Assembly (NCBI RefSeq): GCF_947495725.1
Contig: NZ_CANLZZ010000005.1
Span: forward strand, 248,001-312,000
Source: an uncultured Lutibacter sp.
GTDB lineage: Bacteria > Bacteroidota > Bacteroidia > Flavobacteriales > Flavobacteriaceae
Direction: 5' to 3'
DNA: 64,000 nt
This document shows, piece after piece, positions 26,420 through 34,742 of this stretch; the stretch's first letter is position 1; every line of letters begins with the position of its first letter. Below the pieces are notes generated by a model that was not told the origin of the DNA, made no database searches, and saw nothing but the letters and a program-made list of their open reading frames with translations. The translations under genes were made by a program, and so were the position numbers.

Positions 26420-27148
26420 TTATTTATTAATATTTTTATCTATGAGTTCAATAATATACTCTAAAGTTGCCATTAGATCCTTTTCTTCCTCTAATCCATT
26501 TTTTCGTATATCATGAAAAAGATGGTTTGTTGCCCATCTGAATTCGGGATGTTCAAATATTGACCTTAAATTATATCCCGTAATTTTTCCATCTTCAATA
26601 ATCATGGCATTGGTCCAATATGATTTTATCGAACTCTCTCTTTGAGTTTCTATTTTAAGTGTGCTTTCTAAAGCGTCTGTCGTTAAATCCTTTAAAGATG
26701 CCAGTAAATATTTCAGTTCCTTATTTGAAAGTTGATTAATTTGTCCTGAAGAGATAATGGAATTAAGTATCCCGTTTTGCGGATCATACGTTAAGTTATA
26801 ATCCAGTTTTCTGATTGATGCAGAAAACAGACTATCCGACATTTTATCAAAAGCTGCTCTGTCTCTAAAAAGCGCTCTCATTTCTATTGCCGTTTGAAAG
26901 GATATTTCGTTTCCCTCTATTGTGGATTCCAAAGCTTTCAGATTTATTATCATTTCTTGTTTAAGGTCTTTGAGAATAGACTGCTCTGCTTTTTTTAGCT
27001 TTCGGTCTTCATTCCAACCATTAATAGATACCGCAATTAGGATTCCAATTATCACCAAAAGAATCTCACCAACAGCATACTTCAAATACTTTCCAGTTTT
27101 GTTTTTTTCCATAAGGTCATAGCGTATTTTTCTAAAGAATTTTATCAT
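26420..27148 (-). CDS. DUF6090 family membrane protein (copy 3)
   Basis: 242 aa. MIKFFRKIRYDLMEKNKTGK, helix VGEILLVIIGILIAVSINGW and NEDRK follow the family pattern. The body differs from copies 1 and 2, with DMSEN-free acidic helices such as KKAEQSILKDLKQEMIINL and a C-terminal EEKDLMATLEYIIELI. It is placed between attC-like elements 7 and 8. The protein is probably anchored in the inner membrane with its body outside, but orientation is inferred from the positive N-terminus. Confidence 0.88.
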   Translation of the reverse strand: MIKFFRKIRYDLMEKNKTGKYLKYAVGEILLVIIGILIAVSINGWNEDRKLKKAEQSILKDLKQEMIINLKALESTIEGNEISFQTAIEMRALFRDRAAFDKMSDSLFSASIRKLDYNLTYDPQNGILNSIISSGQINQLSNKELKYLLASLKDLTTDALESTLKIETQRESSIKSYWTNAMIIEDGKITGYNLRSIFEHPEFRWATNHLFHDIRKNGLEEEKDLMATLEYIIELIDKNINK

Positions 27149-27210
27149 TGGTTGGTTGTTTCTCTAAAGTTAGAATAATTATTTAATTCCGTTCGAGTGA
27201 GAATAATGAA

Positions 27211-27341
27211 GCACAACGGGTTTGTATAACCAAAGTTGCGATTTGGATGTTACAATTTTTCTTTATTAAAATTAATGAATTTATATTTTCTAAACATTCT
27301 GTTTTACGGAATTAAGCAATTTTGGTTATACGGTGTTGTAA
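27211..27341. repeat. attC-like intergenic element 8 (type 2)
   Basis: 131 bp with GCACAAC on the left and GTTGTAA on the right. The arms GTATAACCAAAGTTGC and GCAATTTTGGTTATAC pair with a single mismatch. The outer stem sequence differs completely from element 4 while pairing is kept. Confidence 0.65.
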
Positions 27342-27378
27342 TTTGTTACTTTTCGGTTAATGCTATTCATAAATCAGC

Positions 27379-27834
27379 CTAATTCAATTCATATTCAATG
27401 TAGTCATTAAAAACTACAATTTGCTCTACAGGAATAATCTCAATCTTATTTATAATAGTATCTTTTAGAATTAAATTAAAATCAAATTCTTTATCTCTAT
27501 CCAATAAGTCAAAATCATATTTATCTCTGTTAATAATATCATTACTAAACCTTTTCAATAACTCTTTTTTAGAAATAATTTTGAATTTATTAATTTTACT
27601 CAAATCCATAATTCTCGAGCTTTTCTCTGTTTTTTTAGTGAAATTTATAAATATGAAACTATCACAAATTAAATATGAATCTTTTTCCCAATTTTGTCTT
27701 ACTATATTGGAATCACATTCAATCTCATTTTTATCGTATAAAACATAAATCTTTTCTGATGGTCTCGGAATAAAAATCAAAATCATTAATATAATCAAAA
27801 CGGAAGATGCTATTAAGTATTTGTATTTTTTCAT
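27379..27834 (-). CDS. Hypothetical membrane-anchored protein, 151 aa
   Basis: Not recognised. One N-terminal hydrophobic helix (YLIASSVLIILMILIFI), followed by a beta-rich, charged domain with EKIYVLYDKNEIECDSNIVR and SYLICDSFIFINF, which has two Cys that could pair. The C-terminus reads IIPVEQIVVFNDYIEYELN. It probably faces the periplasm. No enzyme motif. It lies in the accessory block next to attC-like element 8. Confidence 0.5.
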   Translation of the reverse strand: MKKYKYLIASSVLIILMILIFIPRPSEKIYVLYDKNEIECDSNIVRQNWEKDSYLICDSFIFINFTKKTEKSSRIMDLSKINKFKIISKKELLKRFSNDIINRDKYDFDLLDRDKEFDFNLILKDTIINKIEIIPVEQIVVFNDYIEYELN

Positions 27835-27991
27835 TTCAATTTATGTTTTTCAGATATAAACTTAATCTGTTTATTGTTCAATCAATTTAATGATTGAAAA
27901 AGTCAAAAATTTTTCTCAGCTTGTTTCAATTTTTCTTTTAAGCTTTTCCATTACGTTGTTCAATTCCGGAATTTTGCTAAAATCGAACCGC

Positions 27992-28183
27992 TCAATTTGT
28001 CATTTCTCTGTTCTCTGAAACCGAAATTTTATTTTTAAAATTCTTTAGATCATTTATTGTCATTCCAACACCTAAACCAATTAAAATTCCGGAAATAAAT
28101 CCAGTTAAATCGTTTTCCAATGAGAAAAAAGAGATAATTCCAATTATAATAATCGTAATTCCAAAAATTCTAGTTTTGTTCAT
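27992..28183 (-). CDS. Small membrane protein, 63 aa (paralogue of 34401-34574)
   Basis: Two hydrophobic segments, ITIIIIGIISFF and GFISGILIGLGVGMTI, and a polar tail. The start MNKTRIFGI is shared with the 57 aa protein at 34401-34574 (MNKTRILGI), which has the same two-helix plan with ENxxxGxxxxxxIGxxVG spacing. Both lie within the accessory block, close to attC-like elements. Function unknown. Confidence 0.6.
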   Translation of the reverse strand: MNKTRIFGITIIIIGIISFFSLENDLTGFISGILIGLGVGMTINDLKNFKNKISVSENREMTN

Positions 28184-28207
28184 AGTTTCTGTTTTTCTGT
28201 AATAAAT

Positions 28208-28517
28208 TACAACTCGTTATATATTCATATTATATGCGTTTATCCCATTTATTTATCCATAAAACGTGTTATGTTTTACTTTTTTAATGGCGCTAATAAT
28301 TAAATTTAGTTGCAATTTTTTGTAGTATAAAATTAAAATAATTTATGTAACCAGGAAATATAAACCCCATTTTAATTAAAACCTTATAAAATTAAAGGCA
28401 AATCTAAAAATTTGGCGGACTTTGCAAATAAGTAGTTAGCTTTTGGTTTAGTGCTTAATAGTTAAGTTTTTAGCAAGTGTGCTATAACCAAACAATTATT
28501 TTTATATGTTGTTGGCG
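28208..28517. repeat. attC-like intergenic element 9 (type 3)
   Basis: 310 bp from TACAACTCG to ATGTTGTTGGCG. The first 230 bases are nearly identical to element 5. The last part (CAAACAATTATTTTTATATG) instead resembles the end of element 2, so the element looks like a hybrid. Confidence 0.55.
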
Positions 28518-28554
28518 GTAGAAATTAATTTTGTAGGGTGGTTGTAGGTGTTTT

Positions 28555-29205
28555 TTAGTTGTTGCTTTCTAAATATTTATTTATCTCTACTAAACAATCC
28601 TTGTATTTTTGCAACCTGTTTTGACTGGTTCTATAATAAGCTCCAAGGATATTCATAAATTCTTTAGAGGTGTATATTTCATCCTTTTGAATTGAACCTT
28701 TTACTAGGTCAAAATTATTTTTTAAATAGGGATAATAATCACTAGTATAAAGATTCATAGAAATTTCGTTGAAGGATTCTACCCATTTATAATATTCGTA
28801 CAAATTAACAATATTTTGCTTTTCTTCATAGTTTCTAATAAATCTAATATCTCCGGATTCTATCAATATTTTATAGGCGTTTTTTCTTATATAGACTCCT
28901 CCTAAATTCAATAATTCTAATGAAAGATGATTGGCCTTTATAAAATTGTTTTTGTTTTCTAATAGCTTAAAAAGCGTGTCCATTTTCATTAAATTCAATT
29001 CGTCATATTTTATTGCATTTTCAAATGATGTTTTATTTAGGTTAGTTTCTTTAATAATTTCTTTTGAGTGAATATCAATGGTTAAACTTTGTTCGTTTTC
29101 GAATGAACATTTGTTTAATTGAAACGCAATAAGAATTCCAACAATAACTACAACAAATTCCAATGAATGATTTAACCAATCGATTTTATGTCCTTTTATT
29201 TTCAA
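28555..29205 (-). CDS. DUF6090-like membrane protein, divergent (copy 4)
   Basis: 216 aa. The N-terminus MKIKGHKIDWLNHSLEFVVV is different, but the helix ends with the same VIVGILIAFQLN pattern as DUF6090, then a helical charged body of about 170 aa. The same arrangement of one transmembrane helix at 14-31 and a body rich in Asn, Lys and Tyr supports a distant relation. It lies between attC-like elements 9 (type 3) and 10 (type 1). Family membership is likely, function unknown. Confidence 0.6.
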   Translation of the reverse strand: MKIKGHKIDWLNHSLEFVVVIVGILIAFQLNKCSFENEQSLTIDIHSKEIIKETNLNKTSFENAIKYDELNLMKMDTLFKLLENKNNFIKANHLSLELLNLGGVYIRKNAYKILIESGDIRFIRNYEEKQNIVNLYEYYKWVESFNEISMNLYTSDYYPYLKNNFDLVKGSIQKDEIYTSKEFMNILGAYYRTSQNRLQKYKDCLVEINKYLESNN

Positions 29206-29231
29206 AATCTTCCTTTTTTTTGAATTGCTTA

Positions 29232-29361
29232 AAGCGCGTTTGTATTTGGTTTTGTGGCGTGTTTAAGCACCTAATTTAACAAATAAAAACAGAATAGAAA
29301 ATCCGCTAGGTTTTTCGCAAGTAGTCGAGGACCGGGTAATTAAGTTTGTATAGTGTTGCCT
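29232..29361. repeat. attC-like intergenic element 10 (type 1)
   Basis: Contains GGCGTGTTTAAGCACCTAAT and AACAGAATAGAAAATCCGC. Ends TATAGTGTTGCC. The left AAC end is not clear (starts AAGCGCG). Confidence 0.5.
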
Positions 29362-29395
29362 TTGGTTAAATTATAAATTTAATTTTTAATAGATT

Positions 29396-30616
29396 TTAAT
29401 ATCGAATTTTTATCCGTTTTTTATAGGTTAAACTTCTCCAAGCCCATTCAAGTGGTCCAAATCGATAGTGTTTTAACCAAATATTACTTAGAATAATTTG
29501 AATAGCGACAATAATTATGGCAATAATAAACGTTGGAATTAATCCTATTTTTCCAAACAGACTAAATCCGAAATTATAAAAAATGACAAGCATTAAAACT
29601 GTTTGTAGAATATAATTACTCAAGGCTGTTCTTCCTACAGGAATCAAATATTTCAATACTTTTTTACCAATTACAGTTTGGGCAATTTTTATTATTGCCA
29701 TGATATAAGAAATACTAATAAGCAGTTGACCAACCAATGATAAGAATTTATAACGAATATTTTGAAAAGTAGGCAGTTCATATGCATTGCCTCCTAAAAG
29801 TTTTGCAGTAATAGTAATTAGTATCCCACCAATTAAAATAGTTAATATTAATAGTGTAGATTTTGGTGTTTTTTTAAAGAATTCTATCGAGGCTAGATAG
29901 TAACCCAAAAGAAAAATACCAAGTAATTTAAAATAGCCACCAGATGGTATATAGCTTAATTGCTTCCATATAAAATTATGAATATTTAACTTGAATATTT
30001 CAATAACAGAACCTTCTCTAAAAATATTAATAACATCTACATTCGACATATCCGGATAGGAAATGCGAGCAATTGGTACTTGATTTGTGTTTACAGGGGT
30101 ATTAGCCTGCAAGGCTTCAGTAAATGGTAAAAGAGCAAAATCCAATACATAGGGTATTAACAGAAAAAAGAGTGACCATCGAAGTAGTATTTTTGGTTTT
30201 ACATTTCGAAATAAAATTAGAATAAAACCATAAATAGAATATGTTAGTAATATATCGCCATACCAAAATAAAGTATGTAGAATACCTATAATTAGTAAAA
30301 TGAATAATCTTCTCCGAAACGTTCTTAAAAAATCAGCAGTTCTATCTCTGTTTTTGTTGAATTGTATATAAAAACCAACAGCAAATAAAATTGAAAATAT
30401 AGTGTAAAATTTACCTGAGACTATAATTCCTAAAAAATTATATAATTTATTATCTAACTCAAAGTTAGATATTTGCTTCAGTTCTTCAAAGGGCATAAAC
30501 AGGTAACCGCTAAAAAAACTCATATTCATAAAAATAATACCGAGTAGTGCAAATCCACGTAGAATATCTATAATTTCGATTCTTTTATTTGGTTCAATAG
30601 GCTTACTAATTTTCAT
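29396..30616 (-). CDS. DUF418 domain membrane protein
   Basis: 406 aa polytopic membrane protein. It opens with KRIEIIDILRGFALLGIIFM, the heparan-acetyltransferase-like/DUF418 start, has about ten hydrophobic helices, and closes with the DUF418 signature region GRTALSNYILQTVLML and IWLKHYRFGPLEWAWRSLTY. Members are thought to act as membrane acyltransferase-like or transport proteins in the envelope, but no reaction is established that I can cite. The same C-terminus occurs as a truncated remnant at 23361-23645, so the family is present twice in the block. Confidence 0.9.
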   Translation of the reverse strand: MKISKPIEPNKRIEIIDILRGFALLGIIFMNMSFFSGYLFMPFEELKQISNFELDNKLYNFLGIIVSGKFYTIFSILFAVGFYIQFNKNRDRTADFLRTFRRRLFILLIIGILHTLFWYGDILLTYSIYGFILILFRNVKPKILLRWSLFFLLIPYVLDFALLPFTEALQANTPVNTNQVPIARISYPDMSNVDVINIFREGSVIEIFKLNIHNFIWKQLSYIPSGGYFKLLGIFLLGYYLASIEFFKKTPKSTLLILTILIGGILITITAKLLGGNAYELPTFQNIRYKFLSLVGQLLISISYIMAIIKIAQTVIGKKVLKYLIPVGRTALSNYILQTVLMLVIFYNFGFSLFGKIGLIPTFIIAIIIVAIQIILSNIWLKHYRFGPLEWAWRSLTYKKRIKIRY

Positions 30617-30667
30617 AAGATTATTTTTTTTATAAAATTATATTTTTCATTTGGAGACATAATGAAA

Positions 30668-30821
30668 GGTAATGGTTTGTGTATGATTTTGTTACGTGTT
30701 TAAGCGCCTAATTTAATAAATAAAAACAAAATAGAAATTCCGCGAAACACGTGCAAAGCAAATTGGCGTAGCAATTTTGTAAATAAGCGAGAAAAGCAAT
30801 TACTTAAAGCCATTGTTAGCA
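30668..30821. repeat. attC-like intergenic element 11 (type 1, with insert)
   Basis: Shares GTGTTTAAGCGCCTAATTTA with the type 1 core. It carries an extra segment of about 30 bases (GCAAATTGGCGTAGCAATTT) also present in element 12. Ends CATTGTTAGCA. Confidence 0.5.
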
Positions 30822-30835
30822 GCTGGCCTTTAATT

Positions 30836-32050
30836 TTAATGATGATGTTTCTCTTTATGCTGTCTCAATAAATCTTTTCCGTAATCATTTCCGTTTGGTG
30901 TCCTAACAACTGTATGAATATGGTTTTTTGAAGGTTTGCCGTCATCTGCGTTTGGAACTCCAACTACTTTTTGATGATCAAATTCAATTAAAATAACTGG
31001 ACTATGAATTCGATAGTAAAAAACAGCATTTTCAGAAGTGTTTCCAACCCAAGAAAACCAAGTATTATCAATATGAGCTTTTATTTCCTCCATTTTAACT
31101 TTGTCGTGTCCTTCACGAATATTGCTTATGTACAAATAAACTAATTCTAGTAGTTTTTGCCTTTGTTCCTTTGAAAAATTTGAGACCTGAATTCCTTCAT
31201 AATTGAGGCTTAAATTATCTTTATTAGCTTCAGCTACATTGTTATTGTCAGTTTTTACGTTTGAAATTGCAGCCTCTTTCTGTTGCTCCTGCGTTAGGGA
31301 TTGCATTAAAGCTAATCCAAAATTCTGTTCATCTTGAAATAGGGTATTTCCTTTATATTTTCCAGAAGTCGTAATTATTGGTTCTCCACCCATAAATACT
31401 GGTGACATTACAACTTGGTCTCCTAAAATAAAGTAGTTAATAACTAAATGATGTCCATCCAATTGCCAGCCCCAAGGTTTAGTACTTGAAGGTTTTCCCA
31501 TAATAGTAAAGAAATACAATTCTTCATCATAATCCAATGAACCATTGTTAAGCTCTTTAAGAGTTTGGTCAGTCTTCATTATGTCCTTGCTCAGTTGAAG
31601 TCCTTTAGCGCTTAATGATTCTTGAATTAATTTAAAAGCAATTTTCTTTTGAATTTCGGTCAATTCTTTTAAGCTAACACCTTGTCTGTCATATATACCA
31701 TTATCAACGTTACACCATTTCCTCCATTCCTCATCATTTATGTCAAATGTTGTGCGTTGTAGTTGTGAAGGTGATAAGCCATTTAAAAAATTTTCAGCAG
31801 CTTTTTGAATTGGTAAAGTTGAAACTCCTGTAGCACGAATTTGAAATAAATTTGTCGAATCGCTGTCTTTTGTAAAAATTCCAACATAAGGCTCTTTCAA
31901 AGCTTCTGTCTCCATTTTGGCAAATTGTTCTTTTACAGTATTAACCTCCTCAACATTATCCGTTGTTTTGTCATTTTCCTTTTGAGCCGCTTTCTTTTTG
32001 CAACTAAAAGCAGTTAAAAGTAAAAATAGTATGATTAAGTTTTTCATCAT
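30836..32050 (-). CDS. DUF3500 domain lipoprotein
   Basis: 404 aa lipoprotein with signal MMKNLIILFLLLTAFSCKKK (a second Met is also possible as start). DUF3500 landmarks: FLNGLSPSQLQRTTFDINDEEW near 88, GKPSSTKPWGWQLDGHHLVI near 190, PVFMGGEPI, and the C-terminal NHIHTVVRTPNGNDYGKDLL with a final His-rich tail. The conserved Trp/His/Glu pattern suggests a periplasmic or surface enzyme or binding protein. No reaction is established. Lys-rich residues follow the lipid-bearing Cys. It is flanked by attC-like elements 11 and 12. Confidence 0.88.
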   Translation of the reverse strand: MMKNLIILFLLLTAFSCKKKAAQKENDKTTDNVEEVNTVKEQFAKMETEALKEPYVGIFTKDSDSTNLFQIRATGVSTLPIQKAAENFLNGLSPSQLQRTTFDINDEEWRKWCNVDNGIYDRQGVSLKELTEIQKKIAFKLIQESLSAKGLQLSKDIMKTDQTLKELNNGSLDYDEELYFFTIMGKPSSTKPWGWQLDGHHLVINYFILGDQVVMSPVFMGGEPIITTSGKYKGNTLFQDEQNFGLALMQSLTQEQQKEAAISNVKTDNNNVAEANKDNLSLNYEGIQVSNFSKEQRQKLLELVYLYISNIREGHDKVKMEEIKAHIDNTWFSWVGNTSENAVFYYRIHSPVILIEFDHQKVVGVPNADDGKPSKNHIHTVVRTPNGNDYGKDLLRQHKEKHHH

Positions 32051-32062
32051 TTCTGTTTTTTT

Positions 32063-32231
32063 AGCTAATAGCCAATGGGTTTTGGTATGTTTTGTTGAGT
32101 TGTTTAAGTACCTAATTTAGCAAATAAAAAGCGAATAGAAAATGCGGGAGACACGAGCAAAGAAAATTGGCGTAGTAATTTTTGTAAATAGGCGAGAACC
32201 AGCCATTAATTATACATGATTTAAGTTAGCT
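32063..32231. repeat. attC-like intergenic element 12 (type 1, with insert)
   Basis: Begins AGCTAATAGCCAATGGG and ends TTAAGTTAGCT. It contains AGCGAATAGAAAATGCGGGA and the extra segment AAATTGGCGTAGTAATTTTT also found in element 11. Confidence 0.5.
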
Positions 32232-32407
32232 GTAGTTTTTTTTCAAATTTCCTGTACTAAGTCATATATTGGATAAATTAAAATCGAAAACTATTCCTAA
32301 GAGTATTAATCAGTCTAGTTAAATTCAGTTAATAAAAGTCCACATTTTAACATTAACGTTTTTACCAATAATGAATGGTTCAAATTAACAATTTTTAATA
32401 AGTTAGT
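32232..32407. other. AT-rich spacer after element 12
   Basis: Together with element 12 this fills the 357-base gap before the next gene. I see no ORF, hairpin terminator or repeat in it. Confidence 0.4.
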
Positions 32408-32725
32408 TTATCTTGAAAATGCCTGAATTTCATCTATCAAACCTAATCGGCAAGCTCGATCTACAATGTCATAATCTAATCTTCTGTTAAAAAATAAGCA
32501 ACAATAATTCCGTTGAATAAGTGTTCCGTTAAACAAATAATATTTTAAACGTAAAACTCCAATTTCATTTTTCACTAAGCTTAGAGCATAGTCAACATAA
32601 CGAGTCATAGCTAAACTAGATTTATCAGTTAAATGTCCTATTATAAAATCTACATCTTCTGCATTTCCACTTTCTGCTCTTTCAATCAATTCCCCTAATT
32701 TTCCGTGAAATTTATTTTTAATCAT
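32408..32725 (-). CDS. Hypothetical helical protein, 105 aa
   Basis: Not recognised. It is a compact cytosolic helical protein, KLGELIERAESGNAEDVDFI, then DKSSLAMTRYVDYALSLVKN, ending in a hydrophobic/Arg-rich part with two vicinal Cys (NYCCLFFNRRLDYDIVDRAC). The helix pairing is reminiscent of HEAT-like or ankyrin-like stacks. No signal peptide. It forms a single-gene module between elements 12 and 13. Confidence 0.5.
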   Translation of the reverse strand: MIKNKFHGKLGELIERAESGNAEDVDFIIGHLTDKSSLAMTRYVDYALSLVKNEIGVLRLKYYLFNGTLIQRNYCCLFFNRRLDYDIVDRACRLGLIDEIQAFSR

Positions 32726-32757
32726 TGAATTTTGAGTTTATTATGTAGTCAATTACA

Positions 32758-32854
32758 GCTAACGTGTTTTTATAAGATTAGTGCGACCTCATAAATATAC
32801 GCAGATTTTTCGATTTAGCCCGTTAGTCCGCATTAGGTTTAGGTTTTGTTGTAC
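32758..32854. repeat. attC-like intergenic element 13 (type 2, short)
   Basis: 97 bp from GCTAACGTG to GTTGTAC. The left arm TTTTTATAAGATTAGTGCGA is the same as in element 3. The right arm is shortened and pairs poorly, so it may be a decayed site. Confidence 0.45.
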
Positions 32855-32860
32855 GCAGTA

Positions 32861-33535
32861 TTATTTCGTACTAAATTTAATAACTACTGTTTTCCATTCC
32901 TGTCCAAATATGATGTTTTTATTAACATCCCAATTTTTATTTTGAAGAGCACTTAAGTAAACGTCTTTGATATTGACACTAATATTATCAACTTCTTTTC
33001 CTTCTCTAACTTCGATAATCTTACCTAATTTTTGTCCAGTAAGACTAGCAATCATTTGTGCTTTTTTATTCGCTTTTTCTAAAATCTTTGAAAACAACCT
33101 TTTTTCGTCCAATTCTGTATCTCCATATTCAATTTCCCCTACTGAAGCTGTGATGTAGTCTAACGTTTTCAATTCCGTCGTCAGTTTTTCCAACTGTTTA
33201 GAGGTTTTCAATTCAACGGCAAATCCTAATTTCCAAAATCCCGCATAATTGTGAATTTGAAATTCAGAGTTATTTAAAGGTCGGATTTTATAATTTTTGT
33301 TTTCAAGAAATAATTCAAGCTCCTTATACTTTTCGTGCATTTTTATCTTAGCAGAATTCTTGCCAATCGCTCCATTTTCATCATAGCGATTAAATTTGGA
33401 TTCACTTATTTGAACATTATATTCAAAATTGATTGGTTTCATTCTTATAGAATCTTTAATTTCTATTTCAATAAGTCCACTCTGACCAAATCCAAAATTG
33501 GTAATAAGTATAAATAGGTATATTATTTTCTTCAC
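32861..33535 (-). CDS. SIMPL domain (DUF541) exported protein
   Basis: 224 aa protein with signal peptide MKKIIYLFILITNFGFGQ and a SIMPL/DUF541 domain. The family landmarks are visible: the beta start IEIEIKDSI, the region LKTLDYITASVGEIEYG, and the helix KRLFSKILEKANKKAQMIAS followed by LTGQKLGKIIEVREG. The domain is found in periplasmic oligomeric proteins of unclear role. This copy is of near-normal length. It lies between attC-like elements 13 and 14 as its own module. Confidence 0.85.
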   Translation of the reverse strand: MKKIIYLFILITNFGFGQSGLIEIEIKDSIRMKPINFEYNVQISESKFNRYDENGAIGKNSAKIKMHEKYKELELFLENKNYKIRPLNNSEFQIHNYAGFWKLGFAVELKTSKQLEKLTTELKTLDYITASVGEIEYGDTELDEKRLFSKILEKANKKAQMIASLTGQKLGKIIEVREGKEVDNISVNIKDVYLSALQNKNWDVNKNIIFGQEWKTVVIKFSTK

Positions 33536-33557
33536 TTTTGATGGTTTTTTATATTAC

Positions 33558-33689
33558 ACACAACGGTTTTTTATGAGATTTGTGCGACTTTTTAAATCGT
33601 AATTTTCTGATGTTTAAATTTAAGTTATTTATATTTTAGAAACATTCTATTTTGTTGAATTTAGCAATTTTTTATGCGCGGTGTTGTAA
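33558..33689. repeat. attC-like intergenic element 14 (type 2)
   Basis: 132 bp from ACACAAC to GTTGTAA. The interior TTATATTTTAGAAACATTCT is shared with elements 4 and 8. The outer arms pair less well than in those. Confidence 0.55.
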
Positions 33690-34018
33690 ATAGTGATTAT
33701 GAGTTTAAATTAATCTATTCAGTACTATTTCTATCCGTTTCAATATTCAAATCTATCATATTTTTAAAATCAAGAATTTGTCTTTTAGTTTCTGTTTTTT
33801 TGATTTCTCAATAACATATTCAACTCAGAATTCACTCAGTTTAGTTAAAATTTATCTTTTAAATAGTATTATTCTGTTTCTCAATTCCGTAGTTGTGCTA
33901 AAAATCAATTTATTTCAATGAATTTTTAAGTTTATATTTTTTTAAAATGTTTTTTTTGTAAAAATTCAAATTCTGTTTGGATTAAAAATTAAGTTCTCTT
34001 AATAGGTCTCATAATAAT
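33690..34018. pseudogene. Decayed intergenic stretch with a partial duplicate of the 34340-34412 region
   Basis: About 330 bases without an intact gene. On the minus strand, 33787-33855 resembles 34340-34412 (both contain TTTTAACTAAACTGAGT, then AAACAGAAA...AAAAGA), which marks the junction between two small genes. A short minus-strand frame ending in NIETDRNSTE may be the tail of a lost small protein. TACGGAATTGA nearby echoes the sequence downstream of 27992. It is probably remnants of duplicated small membrane genes. Confidence 0.35.
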
Positions 34019-34336
34019 TTAATTTCCAAAGTTTAGCCAGAGAAAAAATAAAATTACACTTATGATTACGTGAAATATTGGAAGAAGTGAAATAATTAGA
34101 TTTTTCTTTTTTCTGTTTATCCAGCTATATAAAAAAGTCAATGGGTAAAGAGTAGAAAAGATCAAGAAAGAGTATGGTAAAAGCATTTCTAAAAATGACT
34201 CATTTCCAGATCGGTGTCCAGCAAGTGACATCATATTTACTAAAATTAGAAAAGGATAAATTCCAAATGGAATAATTGATATAACAAATAGAATCCTAAG
34301 TGTTAATTTTGATTCTTTTAAAAATTGAAATTTCAT
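34019..34336 (-). CDS. Small multi-pass membrane protein, 105 aa
   Basis: Not recognised. Three hydrophobic helices: LRILFVISIIPFGIYPFLIL, EMLLPYSFLIFSTLYPLTFL and ISLLPIFHVIISVILFFLW, joined by short polar loops (SLAGHRSGNES and WINRKKKN). Positive charges lie at the N-terminus and in the second loop. It has the size of a small inner-membrane accessory protein. The 57 aa membrane-protein gene lies just upstream on the same strand. Confidence 0.5.
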   Translation of the reverse strand: MKFQFLKESKLTLRILFVISIIPFGIYPFLILVNMMSLAGHRSGNESFLEMLLPYSFLIFSTLYPLTFLYSWINRKKKNLIISLLPIFHVIISVILFFLWLNFGN

Positions 34337-34400
34337 TCTTTTATTTTCTGTTTTTTAGGTTTCATAAAAGCTTACACAAATCAGGATTTACTCAGTTTAG

Positions 34401-34574
34401 TTAAAATTTAGTATTAAAATTAAACCCGCCAAAAACTGTTAAAACGAAACCGCTACCAACTATTGCTCCAATAAATGCATTAATCAACCAACCATTTTCT
34501 AAATTTTCAATTTTAAACATTAAAAATAATCCTATTAATAATATTATTATTCCTAGAATTCTTGTTTTATTCAT
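34401..34574 (-). CDS. Small two-helix membrane protein, 57 aa (paralogue of 27992-28183)
   Basis: A short gene from ATG 34574 to TAA 34401. The start MNKTRILGIIILLIGLFLMF and second helix INAFIGAIVGSGFVLTVFGG follow the same plan as the 63 aa protein at 27992-28183. Shared start, spacing and location in the same accessory block support it as real. Function unknown. Confidence 0.55.
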   Translation of the reverse strand: MNKTRILGIIILLIGLFLMFKIENLENGWLINAFIGAIVGSGFVLTVFGGFNFNTKF

Positions 34575-34615
34575 TTCTTTCCTTTTTTTTTATTTTCATA
34601 AATTATAATAATCAT

Positions 34616-34734
34616 TGCAATTATCAAAAAGAAACTTGAAAATCGGAGATTTTTCGGTTGTAGTAAATCGTTTGTTAAATGTTTGTCGTTTGTACTAGTT
34701 CAAATTTAAGCATAAATTTTATGAGGTGTTGGCA
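34616..34734. repeat. attC-like intergenic element 15 (type 2, left end diverged)
   Basis: Carries TCGGAGATTTTTCGG and TAGTAAATCGTTTGTT as in element 3, and ends TATGAGGTGTTGGCA. The left arm is not recognisable. Confidence 0.5.
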
Positions 34735-34742
34735 ACTGTATT

